This document shows positions 31,954 to 43,018 of a stretch of DNA of 64,000 nucleotides, one piece after another. Both the position numbers and the translations under genes were made by a program. Under the pieces are notes generated by a model. That model searched no databases, was not told the DNA's origin, and saw nothing but the letters and a program-made list of their open reading frames with translations. Positions within the stretch are counted from its first letter, which is position 1; every line of letters begins with the position of its first letter. This DNA comes from Artemisia argyi (taxonomy: Eukaryota > Streptophyta > Magnoliopsida > Asterales > Asteraceae): assembly GCA_030686995.1 (NCBI GenBank), contig CM060698.1, forward strand, positions 141,379,106-141,443,105. The letters are read 5' to 3'.

Positions 31954-34953
31954 TGTCACACCCCCAATTTAACTGACTTGCAGCGGAATGGAATACCTGG
32001 GGGCGTCTGTCATAGCATCACAGTTACAGTTACATTGAACGACCTAAAGTGTCGTTTGGAAAATACTTCGTTTGATCATTGAAATGATCCAGAGTTTACA
32101 AAATGAGGTCCCCAAAAGGTGTTGCATGTTTATGAAAAACAAGTCATACTAGATCAAACGTTTACATAAGTGCATGAAATAATGGTGAGACGCATTGACT
32201 CCGCGACTCCATAAAGGTCCAAATGCATGTCACATGAGCTACCTTAATAACCTGAAATACATTGCTAAAACGTCAACACGAATGTTGGCGAATTCCATAG
32301 GTTTATAAAATGTAATGATGTACGGCCACCACAAGTATAAGTGCATGACAAAAGTCACGTAAAATAGTACAATAGACCTTAAGCTCATGACCCCGAAGCT
32401 ATTACTGTTGAAATTATATGCCCCTCCTGAATGTTTTACCAGAACACTCCCAAATGTGTCAAAATGAAATGCATCCGCTTACTGCTGGTAATAACTACCA
32501 CGGATGGAGGCGTCACCCTCAATAAATCTATCCACTCACTCTCGCTTAATCGGCAAATTAACGGTCCATGATAATAAACAGGGGACTTTAACAGGTTGGT
32601 AAGGCAACTTAAGCAATGTACATATGTTTTGGTTCTTGGGCTCGTACTAAAATGGTTGATGCAATGTATTCCCCCCGTGGGATTTGAAATCAAAATGTTG
32701 AATTGAAAACGGGGCTATGAAAACTCACCTGATATGATGGTACCATGAACATGTAATGAGCTGAAAAACAAGGCGCGCACACTAGCCGCAACCTAATATG
32801 AATGATGAACGATCTACTTTAGATCATGAAATGATGTTATGAATGTCCATGCACATGTTCCTATACCACTCTACTCTTTGGAAAATACTTGTTGTTATCA
32901 AAAATATATATTTTCCAAGACTTAGGAAAATATGGCTATTAGAAAAATAAAACTAGTTGAAATATATATACATATATATATATCGTATGTATCAATGTTA
33001 GTGTTGAAATCCTCGGGTTGAAATCCTTGAAATAACGCCTTGTAGTGATAAAAATATACTTGTAATCACTAATACTTCATTAATTATGAATTTGGGTACT
33101 TGGTTTTATTTCTAGAAATCTAGAGTTACTACGTAGTTTTAGCGTTATTTTTCCAAAAGCTGTCAAAAATAATATAAGTTTTGCCGATATTGAAACGTGA
33201 ATATCTTTGTCGTTATAAGTCCGTTTTACTTGTTCTTTATATCCACGGTTACGTCTTAGTATGTAGTAATATATTTTGGAAAGCTTGGCTCCTCCGGGTT
33301 ACGTCTAAAGCCTCTTTTTGTCCGACGAAAAACGTCCAACAGCAACAATTTCAGAAAATATACTTTTCGTCAATAAACTTGCAAAAATCATAACTTCTTC
33401 GTTATAAACTCTTTTTAATACGTTCTTTCGCCTACGGATTCGTTTTTGAAAGTATTTTCTAAAAATTTTGCCAAAGTTTCCTTTATATTTACTGATTTTC
33501 CTGGATTTACAAAAATGGGACAGAATGTATAAATACTTGTTACAAATCCATTTTTCATGTTCAAAACTAGTTTCTACTTCAACCAAATCTCTTGCAAACA
33601 CCACAAATCTATACTAATCCTACCATACACCTTCTTAGGGTGCCATGGGTTCCTAATCACTACTAATCATGTTAATTTAACAAAGGAACACCTAAATCAA
33701 AATCTAAGGTTTGTATGTTCAAAAAGTTAACAAAAATAATGTGGTAGCTAACTTGTACATGAAATTAAGCATGAAAACCATAAGATACAAGTGTTAATTA
33801 GATGAAATCATGAAAATAAAGTTGATAACTCACTTTGAAATAATGGGTGATTAGATGATGAGAAACCTTGTGTTACTTGTGTTTTTGTTGTAAGATTCTT
33901 GATTAGAATTATGAAATGAACAACTTTGTAGCTTTGTATTTTGGAAAATCATCACTTGATCATGGAGAATGGATTTGGGTCGTGGGTTTTGGATGGAGAA
34001 GATGGGAAATGAGCTTTTTGATTCTAAAATTATGTATGTTTATGTAAAAGGTGTTTGTAAGGATATTTAGATAAAGGTTTTAATGTATAATAATGATACA
34101 CAAATACATAAGGTTAAAATTGTTAGTCATGTGGTCTTGGGATGTCTTGTGGCCGGTTTTCAATAAGTGAAAGGGTAGCAAAATCGGTTTTGAGTTGCTT
34201 AGGATAAGTTAGTGTAGTATTAGTTGTGGTTTTTGTTAATTTAGTTATAATCGGGTACCGGGTTTGCTAGAAATAGATGTTAACGAATTTAACCGGGACT
34301 TAATAAAGTCATAAAAATGTTAAAAAATATGTTGGGTACAAGTACTGAGTGTTCGGGTGATTATTGTTTAGTTTTCATGAAAACCGTCGTAATATTTATA
34401 AGCTTACGTTATAAATAAAATAAATTTCCAAAATACTGGATAAATGAATATAATAACTTTTATGATGATAAAATGGATATAAAAATATGTCGGGATCATT
34501 GTGGAAATATTTAGATATATTCTTCGTGTTTATAAACCAGGTGTTAACGCTTATTTATAAATAATTATAAGGAAAACGTTAAATGTATCAAATATATAAA
34601 TTTGAAAATCCTAAGAGTGGTATAACATGAAAATGTTGTTATGATGATATGCAGACTATCTCCAGTCCGTATGCAGTGTCCTTATTGTTAATGAAATGAA
34701 TTCGCACCTAAACCAATACGGTTACGCGAATTTAAATACCCGTAAACTAAATTTACGATGAAATGAATAATGCACGTGAATGATGAAATTTCTTCCGGAA
34801 TGAATAGTGTTCAATGAATAGTAAAATTTCTGAGTGCTTCTCTGAATGTCAAACTGACACAAAAAATGATGAATAGTAAAATGATGAATAGTGTTTTGAT
34901 AAATAGTGTTTTTCCAAAGTTTGGGAAATGACCTGAAATGGTGAGTTGTGACA
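31954..34953 (-). repeat. 5' LTR of gypsy-E (3000 bp)
   Basis: This is the partner of 23723-26671 with the same termini. The shared gypsy LTR block is at 32248-32305. The right end repeats GATGAATAGT-like words (34800-34915). No gene is seen inside. Confidence 0.95.
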
Positions 34954-35442
34954 ACTATCTACAATAAGATGATCTTTAAGCTCCTCTTCTGGGTTGCCCT
35001 GCAAACACAAAAAAAAGGTTAGTTATTTTTAGGAACCCAAACCATTACTGATTTGTGTTCCCCTTGTGGAGTGACATACTCAAATTCTTTGAGTATGTAA
35101 TCACCACTGTCTTTGAAAACATGATCAAGAATTAAGGTTTTTGTTTCCAAAACTGTTGGTTTATCATGATCAATTTCCCCTTTTTCACCCTTAACCTCTG
35201 AAAGTACTGGTTCTTCCCCAGCAGTACTTTCTTTCTTAACCCATTTAGTTGTAACTTTAGGAGTTGGGCTCTGTGTTCTAGCATCTTTTCTTGTGTTGTA
35301 AGGCCTTCTAGGTTTGTAGTAGTTGAATCTCCTAGGTCTTACACTTGAGTGTTTGCTAGAAGTATCTTGGTTAGAAAACATTCTATCAGTACTTTGTGGA
35401 GGTACTGGTGGTTTGGAGTATGATCTTTTCTGATGAGGGTAC
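34954..35442 (-). pseudogene. copia-D segment between second zinc knuckle and protease
   Basis: This strip lies between insertions E and F. An open 120-codon stretch (35381-35019) is basic at the start (RPRRFNYYKPRRPY) and acidic in the middle. It ends DYILKEFEYVTPQGEH...VWVPKNN and leads to the protease N-terminus next to gypsy-E. It includes several AGTACT words. It continues the gag frame of 41803-42307 across element F. Confidence 0.75.
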
Positions 35443-36850
35443 TGATGAGGCGAAAAATGATCCGTTTTTAGGGGGTCATTTAAGCCCGAATCCGAATTTA
35501 TTTGATCAAATATTGCCCTAAATCGTTCCTTTTGTGATTTTAGGTGTTTGGAGAGTGAATTCTGGAAAAGAGGCTATTTTGGACGTTTTTGGAGCATAAA
35601 GTGAAGAAAACAACAAAGTACCAAAAATCCAAGCTGGAAATACAAGGTGACGGCGTCAAGGGTTTGCTCTTGACGGCGTCAGACATGAAGAATAATTTAC
35701 CGTAGCTGGTGACGGCGTCAGATGGAGTTATGACGGCGTCAAAGTGGCCAAGATTAATTTACCGAAGGTGGTGACGGCGTCACATAGGCCGTCACGATTG
35801 GATCTAGGGCATCCGAGGAAGTGTATGGCGGCGAGTTAACGGCGTTAGATTTTACTCTTGACGCCGTCAGGACGATTTTCCTATATATAGTTTTCTAGTT
35901 TTTTCATTAAAAAGAGAGAAGTTTTGGTAAAACCCTAAAGACGATTTTGGTGCCTCTTTTACAGGTTTTTCAAGGGTTCCAAACCCTTGAGACCTTGCAT
36001 TGTAATTGAGATAAGTATACTCTTAATTCAATCAATATGTCTATGTGTTGGTTGTTTATCTTTTGTTCTTGTCTCAATTTTACTATGCTAGGCTAGATCT
36101 CTCTTGTGTTTGCTTAGATCTAATGAAACCTAGATGTTGATTATGTGTTGATTACTTGTCTATTCTTGTTTTGAATGAATGATTTTATATGTTAGGCTTA
36201 AGAAAACTGGCAGATCTCCAAATGGTAACATGCTTGAACGTCTTAAGAAACATGAACCGAGGCGTACTAGGTCTTTATTGGTTGTATTTAATGCATGAGC
36301 CACTGTTTACAATCCCTATAGTTGTGCTGGGTCATGGTGTAGGAGGAGATAAGAGCTCATAGAGTTGGGGAGTTATGTATGCCACTCCACGAATGGTATT
36401 AAGGAATACAACCCGTCATTCATACAAGTGTAACAAGTAATTAACATGTAAAAGATATCTAGGGAGTAATGAAGTCTAAGTAAACACAATTTCTCCGATT
36501 ACTGCTCACAACCTTAGTTTAATATTAGTTTAATTTTATTTTCATTAGTTTAATTAGTTACAAAGTAGTTTTTGGGTTAGTTGAATAACAACTAATTCCG
36601 CCCACTCTTCTAAAAACCGAGATTTTACTTGCTTTCATAAAATATAAAAACACAAAAATAATCATCTTTCATCTCTAGAACTATTAATTAGGTTTTCTAA
36701 TCCTAGCGACACTATTCCTAAGCTGAACGATCAATCCCCCGGTACTTGTCACTATACTATACTACAACGATCAGGTACACTGCCTGGTGGGGGTTGTAAG
36801 CCTCGCGAGATCCCTCGAAAGGTAAAGCAAGGTGCGATTCCCACGCATCA
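35443..36850 (+). repeat. 5' LTR of element F
   Basis: It runs from TGATGAGGCG to CCACGCATCA. U3 carries the palindrome array and TATA box. U5 includes the GAACGATC...TGCCTGGTGGGGGTTG end typical of Athila/Tat LTRs. A very similar but older LTR stands alone at 61931-63338. Confidence 0.95.
35648..35889 (+). promoter_or_regulatory. LTR promoter of F: palindrome array upstream of a TATA box
   Basis: The 11-bp palindrome TGACGGCGTCA (TGACG-N-CGTCA) or its complement starts at 35648, 35671, 35710, 35731, 35772 and 35859, with one mutated copy (TAACGGCGTTA) at 35837 and a half site at 35789. A TATA box (CTATATATAG, 35881-35890) follows 12 bp after the last. TGACG is the core bound by TGA-type bZIP factors. 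Binding here is inferred. The 3' LTR repeats the array at 40600-40821 with the mutated copy intact, and two further copies lie inside the element (38347, 38370). Confidence 0.7.
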
Positions 36851-36856
36851 AGTTTT

Positions 36857-36874
36857 TGGCGCTGCTGCCGGGGA
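36857..36874 (+). other. Primer-binding site of element F (Asp tRNA type)
   Basis: TGGCGCTGCTGCCGGGGA lies six bases after the LTR. It matches the complement of the plant tRNA-Asp 3' end with two differences. This PBS is characteristic of Athila/Tat-type gypsy elements and unlike the Met-type sites in the rest of the window. Confidence 0.8.
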
Positions 36875-37013
36875 AATAGTTATTGTCTAGGTTAGGATTT
36901 CTTTTTATTAGGTCTACTTGCTAGACTCCTTTCTAGTAAGATTTTTATTTTTATTTTTAGGTCTTCTTTAGTCTATCTTATTTCTTTGTGTTCTTTGTTC
37001 GTAAACAATTTCG

Positions 37014-37910
37014 ATGGATAACAATAACATTGATCGCTTGATTCCTGTTATTCGTGTTTTTCGTCGTAGGATTTTCCAAATGCCCGCCCCACTTCCTTTA
37101 GCAGAAAATGAGAACCCACCTAACCTGTCACCCAACCACCACTTTGACAATAATTCTGAGTTGGAAGAGTCTGATCATGATAATGACCATAGGGCTAGTC
37201 CTTTTTACTATTCAGACTCCGATGAGGATCTTGATGATGGTGATGTGATTAATGAGGATAGAATGGAAGAAGAAGTAAACCCTCTTAGGTATGTTGACCC
37301 TAGAACTAGGATTGAGTGTGATAGTTCATTTAACATGCAATTCCCTTGTAAGATTGGATTTAAGAGCTTTAACGCCTATCTCAACTCATCTCTTCCCATG
37401 AACATAATCTCACGTAATGAATACAATAAAATCATGGTAGATGAGTTAGAATATAAAGGAGAAAACATTGTGGCTATGGCAATACCATTACATGTGTTTG
37501 TAGGAAGTTTGGTTTATCTTGTTGAATTCATGGTTATGGAGAATCTAGGAGAATTTATTGAAGATAAATTGACCCAAGTTGTGTTTGGAAGATCTTTCAA
37601 ACGATTGACCAACCTCGATGAAAAACTCATAGAAGGGTTAATTACATTCTCGGATGGGGATGAAGAATTTGTCTATCAAATGCCCCGCACACACCCTAGG
37701 TTCAAGGATTTCTCCATGGAAAAGTGTAGTAGGTATCCGCCTATGGAATTGCTAAGTGAGAATGATAAGAGGAAAGGACTTAAGTACACGTATGAAAAGA
37801 ATAAAAGATATTATCGCGGGTGCTTAGAGTTAGGAGACGAATACAAGAAAGATGAGGCGACTATTAGATGGCTCACACTTGGTTACGTGAGCATAAGCGA
37901 TACACGTTAA
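37014..37910 (+). CDS. Element F protein: Athila-type protease-like domain without catalytic Asp (298 aa)
   Basis: This intact ORF starts 163 bp after the LTR (MDNNNIDRLIP). Residues 45-90 are strongly acidic and disordered-looking. Residues about 100-230 match, from memory, the aspartic-protease-like part of Athila polyproteins: FNAYLNSSLPMNIISRNEYN at the active-site position, HVFVGSLVYLVEFMVMENL, then VVFGRSFKRLTN (equivalent to the ILGRPF loop) and FVYQMPRTHP. The expected D-S/T-G is absent (LNSSLP). The C-terminal part (KRKGLKYTYEKNKRYYRGCLELGDEY) is also shared with Athila proteins. No capsid, zinc knuckle or RT is attached. As an undisrupted single ORF in a young element it may have been kept for a binding role, but that is inference. 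Confidence 0.7.
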   Translation: MDNNNIDRLIPVIRVFRRRIFQMPAPLPLAENENPPNLSPNHHFDNNSELEESDHDNDHRASPFYYSDSDEDLDDGDVINEDRMEEEVNPLRYVDPRTRIECDSSFNMQFPCKIGFKSFNAYLNSSLPMNIISRNEYNKIMVDELEYKGENIVAMAIPLHVFVGSLVYLVEFMVMENLGEFIEDKLTQVVFGRSFKRLTNLDEKLIEGLITFSDGDEEFVYQMPRTHPRFKDFSMEKCSRYPPMELLSENDKRKGLKYTYEKNKRYYRGCLELGDEYKKDEATIRWLTLGYVSISDTR

Positions 37911-39758
37911 CCCACGACTTTGAGTCTAGCTACAAGACTCGTAAATAAAGAAAAGCGCTTCTTGGGAGGCAACCCATGTTTTGTGTGATTTTTATTTGTT
38001 TGATTGTTATTTGCTTCCGTATGCATGTTTTATTTTTATTGTTGGTTGATCATGTTTCTCAATTAAAACGTGAAATACTTTATTATGTTGTTTAGCCTAG
38101 TCTTAACTTCAACCTAAAGGTATTTTTGCAAAAGATAAGTGTAAGGGGAAACCCCAAATATGTTTTTAAGAAACAAACCGATCATGATTATCCACAATAT
38201 TTAATGAACATGTATATTCGTATTTGTTAGAGTCAAATGCTTGTATTGAGTCATAATGAAGTTTTGCAGGATTTTCCAGGAAGTAGGACAAAGTTTTTCC
38301 AGAAATTTTCCGGAAACTTAACATAAAAATTTCTGCAGGTCCATTCTGACGGCGTCAGGCAATTGCTCTTGACGGCGTCAGGAGTTAAAAATCTGGAAAT
38401 TTTACCGGTTTTGTTTTTCTAACGGAGTCTTATAGTTTTTGTGAATTATTAAGTTTTATAATCTCCAGGAAATCTGCAAACTTCATTCCACAAGCATTAT
38501 ATCTTATTTTGTTTTCTAGGATTTAGTAACTTATATAGGATGCCGCCGATTTTACGCGAGGTTGCCTTGTCTACTTTTGTCAGGATTTACAGGTTATTTG
38601 TGACAAGAAGATGATTTATATTCTGGAAGGGAAGCTTTGATTGTTCGTTTTCTTGGAAGAAGATTTAACCTGGCCACCTATAATCCATACCGAGCGAATC
38701 AGAGGAGTATTTGATTTCATTCTTTTTACTTATTTTACTTTTACATTCTTTACTTGAACATTGGGGACAATGTTCATCTTAAGTGTAAGGGGAGGGTAAA
38801 AAGATGATACCTTACATATGCACTTTCGCTTGAGTTTGTTTTGTTTGATAGTAGATGTGTAATAAAACTATGAGAAATACTTGTTAGTGTAATTTTAGCG
38901 CCAAATTTAAAATTTTTTACAACATTTAGGAGTGAAACTTTAGCCGTAGCAAGCGTCTCATGGATAGGAGATTGTATGACTAGCACATAACCGTATATTC
39001 AGAAAAATTTTCCACCCAAAAATGTGAGGTTCGCCTTTAGATTTGATAGGAAAAGCATTCATTATTAGTGCTTATGAGTGTACCGGTAGCATTTAGATTC
39101 TAGAACTTGCGTTAGTGATGCATCCCGAGACCGCTAGTGAGACTACATTCGTGTGGTAGGATTTACTACATGATAAGAGGCATTAGGATCACCCTTGTGT
39201 TAAACTCGTATCATGATTACTTGACCTTTTAAGTCATATTACTTGGCTAGTTAAGTCAACTAATTTTTCCCACACCCTTTGCGTTGTACTCATTTTTAGT
39301 ACACGATACCCCTAGTACACCCCTCCGAGCCTATCTTTTCGTTTCTAACTTTAAGCATTTTACTTAAAGGAAGAATTTGTTACACCCCACTTAAATGTAC
39401 ACCCAAATCGCCTTAGCCTTCCGTGTATGTGCTCATTTTTAGTGCATTATTGTTATTTGTTAAACCCTAAGTTAACTTTCTAATTGATTACATGGTTGCT
39501 AAGTCGAGTCATATCCTTGTACATATTGTTTTGGAACGATTGGGACTCATGGGTAAGTACTTATTTTATGGAGTAATGGGGAAGAACATCATATTATTAC
39601 CCCCATATGTACGTTAATTTTAAAAGTGCTCCAAGTGTTTTGATTTTCTTAATTCGAGTCATTAGAATAGTTAAATGTAAAGTATGTAAAGATTCAAGTG
39701 TAAGGGGAATTCTCATCCCCTATGATGTATTATTTTGGATGGTAGGGTAAGAGTGTAT

Positions 39759-39801
<43 letters not shown>

Positions 39802-40394
39802 AAGAGAAAAGAAAAAAAAATAGAAAAGAAGAAGAGAAAAAACATACGGACTACCATCCCGTTTTTATTCTATGTTCATTTTATGTTTTTTGTTATTTTT
39901 CATTTATTAGCTTAAGTCGAGTCTAGTCTTGGCTTAGCAACGCCATCTTGTACATGTAATTAACCAAGATTGTTAACTCGCCACCAGTAAAATTCCCTTT
40001 ATCCAACAAAACCGTGTAATTCATATCCCTACACCTAACGTTATAACCCTTTAAAAGACCTCTTTGATAGTTTATCCTAGGTGCTTACGCCATGTGGTGG
40101 AGGTTTGATCCTTTCCCAAGCCTATAGTAATCTATTTTGCTATGACAGGTAGTGAGAGATATCTTCCATTTCCATAATGTTATATTACTTTATTACACCC
40201 GAGAGATGTGAGTATCTAAACACTATTTGTGAGGTGCTTGTGTATGACCTCCGTGCTTGTCTATTGGTCTTTAGTGGAACGATTATTTGTTGTAATTACT
40301 TTTATATTAGTGTTAAATGACCCCTAACTTGTCTTTTGAGTAGAATAAAAGCTCATTTGCTTGAGGACAAGCAAATCTCAAGTGTAAGGGTATA
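37911..40394 (+). other. Noncoding tail of element F, with poly(A) tract and polypurine tract
   Basis: There is no credible gene. Landmarks known from Athila/Tat tails are GCGCTTCTTGGGAGGCAACC (37955-37974), TTGGGGACAATGTTC with a purine-rich AGTGTAAGGGGAGGG (38761-38797), and at the end GAGGACAAGCAAATCTC then AGTGTAAGGG (40381-40390), the likely polypurine tract next to the LTR. Two palindromes of the LTR type lie at 38347-38380. Forty consecutive A residues occur at 39761-39800, followed by an A/G-rich stretch. Confidence 0.75.
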
Positions 40395-41802
40395 TGATGA
40401 GGCGAAAAATGATCCGTTTTTAGGGGGTCATTTAAGCCCGAATCCGAATTTATTTGATCAAATATTGCCCTAAATCGTTCCTTTTGTGATTTTAGGTGTT
40501 TGGAGAGTGAATTCTGGAAAAGAGGCTATTTTGGACGTTTTTGGAGCATAAAGTGAAGAAAACGACAAAGTACCAAAAATCCAAGCTGGAAATACAAGGT
40601 GACGGCGTCAAGGGTTTGCTCTTGACGGCGTCAGACATGAAGAATAATTTACCGTAGCTGGTGACGGCGTCAGATGGAGTTATGACGGCGTCAAAGTGGC
40701 CAAGATTAATTTACCGAAGGTGGTGACGGCGTCACATAGGCCGTCACGATTGGATCTAGGGCGTCCGAGGAAGTGTATGGCGGTGAGTTGACGGCGTCAG
40801 ATTTTACTCTTGACGCCGTCAGGACGATTTTCCTATATATAGTTTTCTAGTTTTTTCATTAAAAAGAGAGAAGTTTTGGTAAAACCCTAAAGACGATTTT
40901 GGTGCCTCTTTTACAGGTTTTTCAAGGGTTCCAAACCCTTGAGACCTTGCATTGTAATTGAGATAAGTATACTCTTAATTCAATCAATATGTCTATGTGT
41001 TGGTTGTTTATCTTTTGTTCTTGTCTCAATTTTACTATGCTAGGCTAGATCTCTCTTGTGTTTGCTTAGATCTAATGAAACCTAGATGTTGATTATGTGT
41101 TGATTACTTGTCTATTCTTGTTTTGAATGAATGATTTTATATGTTAGGTTTAAGAAAACTGGCAGATCTCCAAATGGTAACATGCTTGAACGTCTTAAGA
41201 AACATGAACCGAGGCATACTAGGTCTTTATTGGTTGTATTTAATGCATGAGCCACTGTTTACAATCCCTATAGTTGTGCTGGGTCATGGTGTAGGAGGAG
41301 ATAAGAGCTCATAGAGTTGGGGAGTTATGTATGCCACTCCACGAATGGTATTAAGGAATACAACCCGTCATTCATACAAGTGTAACAAGTAATTAACATG
41401 TAAAAGATATCTAGGGAGTAATGAAGTCTAAGTAAACACAATTTCTCCGATTACTGCTCACAACCTTAGTTTAATATTAGTTTAATTTTATTTTCATTAG
41501 TTTAATTAGTTACAAAGTAGTTTTTGGGTTAGTTGAATAACAACTAATTCCGCCCACTCTTCTAAAAACCGAGATTTTACTTGCTTTCATAAAATATAAA
41601 AACACAAAAATAATCATCTTTCATCTCTAGAACTATTAATTAGGTTTTCTAATCCTAGCGACACTATTCCTAAGCTGAACGATCAATCCCCCGGTACTTG
41701 TCACTATACTATACTACAACGATCAGGTACACTGCCTGGTGGGGGTTGTAAGCCTCGCGAGATCCCTCGAGAGGTAAAGCAAGGTGCGATTCCCATGCAT
41801 CA
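40395..41802 (+). repeat. 3' LTR of element F
   Basis: It is the same length as the 5' LTR. Differences are mainly transitions, for example at the seventh palindrome (40789-40799), which is intact here and mutated in the 5' LTR. It ends CCCATGCATCA before the GGTAC duplication. Confidence 0.95.
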
Positions 41803-42990
41803 GGTACCTATAGTCTTTTGAGAAATTACTACGGTTAACCCTATTTGTATAATTCCAAACTGGTTTGTTGTCCATTGGCTTATTCTCCCTATGTCTTGGT
41901 TGTACAGTTCTGGTCTTTAGATATTTACTTAAGTATTCTGAATGATAATCACAATCTTTAATCAAATGATGAGGACTATAACATACATAACAGACCTTTG
42001 GACCAATATCCCCAAATCCCTTTCCATAAGGTTTTCTAAAATTAGCAGTATTTTGAAAGTATTTTCTTGGAGGTACTGCTGAGTGATAAGCAGTACTTTG
42101 AAAAGTGTTTGAAGGTACTGCTTGTTTTGAAAACTTTATCTCATCAACCTTAGGTGCTTCAGCAGATTTTTCTGAAGTTTCAGGATTAGATTGACTTATA
42201 AGCTTTTTCCTAAACTCTAGATTATCTACCCCATAACAAGAAACATCTTTCCTAGGTGGTTGAAAGCTACCTGGGGGATTAGGAACTGCATTATATCCCT
42301 TTTCTTTCTAAAATTCAGGAGGTGTTGGACTAGGGTATTCCTCATCACTAGAAGTGTTTTCATCTAAACTTATGAACTCTTCATCACTAGTGGAGGTATC
42401 TACTGTAAGATTTAGTTCCTTACCCTTAAATGGAATGCCTTCATTGCTATCATTATCATAACCTAGGTCAGTTTTAATATTTGATGTTCTTTGCTTTTCA
42501 ACAAATTGAACATGTGACAGACCTGATTCATTCCACACAGCAAGTTTTTCTAACAACTTATCTCTCTCAGCAGTAACTTTCTCTAGTTCAGACACCTTAC
42601 ATCCTAGTTTCCATTCACTCAACTTAACTAGGTATTCCTGTTGCTTATATGTTTCAGCCCATGCTACTTCATTATTTTCATGTGTAATTATTTTGGCCTC
42701 CATTGACTCTAAAGTCAATTGATAGCCAGTTATCTCAGCCCTAGCCTTTTGAAATTTATCTCTTTCAGCTACATATTCATTAAGTAACTTTTGATACATA
42801 TCATTGCACTTAGAGCATACCTCAGAGCTAGTGGATGAACAGGTGCTTCTTCAAACTCTATGCTCCAATCAAAGCTTCCTAGACCATCTCTTGACTCCAA
42901 AGCAGCATATCCAGGCTCTTCATCAAATGTTGTGCTACAGTCTTCCAATGCAACCATTGAATAGGTTACTGGTTCATCATCAAATTCATT
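41803..42990 (-). pseudogene. copia-D gag C-terminal region: coiled coil and second zinc knuckle
   Basis: From right to left on the minus strand: an acidic segment (EPGYAALESRDGLGSFDW), a frameshift near 42810, and a coiled coil (YQKLLNEYVAERDKFQKAR...SELEKVTAERDKLLEKLAV). Then an acidic stretch (STSDEEFISLDENTSSDEE) with a stop at 42308-42310, and beyond it a second CCHC motif, CYVCYSPHHLIKDC (about 41950-41995), followed by a basic part. This layout is typical of SIRE-like gag. Element F interrupts it at 41802/41803. Confidence 0.8.
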
Positions 42991-43018
42991 AGACCAATCA
43001 ATCTCTGACAGATTCTCT

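Larger units (their letters stand above)
23723..34953 (-). mobile_element. Gypsy-E: Ty3/gypsy element with 3-kb LTRs and decayed pol, TSD ACTAT
   Basis: LTRs lie at 23723-26671 and 31954-34953, with a 5-bp duplication ACTAT at 23718-23722 and 34954-34958. Minus-strand order: LTR, PBS, ORF1-like leader ORF, gag, a heavily decayed pol, polypurine tract, LTR. LTRs make up more than half of the 11.2 kb. It interrupts the protease of copia-D. Confidence 0.95.
35443..41802 (+). mobile_element. Element F: non-autonomous Athila/Tat-like LTR element, TSD GGTAC
   Basis: Two LTRs of exactly 1408 bp (35443-36850 and 40395-41802) differ at about ten positions by eye. The duplication GGTAC lies at 35438-35442 and 41803-41807. 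The internal 3.5 kb has a PBS for Asp tRNA, one intact ORF (37014-37910) and a long noncoding tail with Athila-type landmarks. There is no gag capsid, RT, RNase H or integrase, so movement must rely on another element. It is inserted in copia-D. Confidence 0.95.

Noticed and set aside
35648..35869. CRISPR-like regularly spaced repeats
   Set aside because: The 11-bp palindromes have unequal spacers that are conserved between LTRs, and the context is a plant LTR promoter.
39735..39926. Poly-Lys frame
   Set aside because: It is the translation of the A40 tract in element F.
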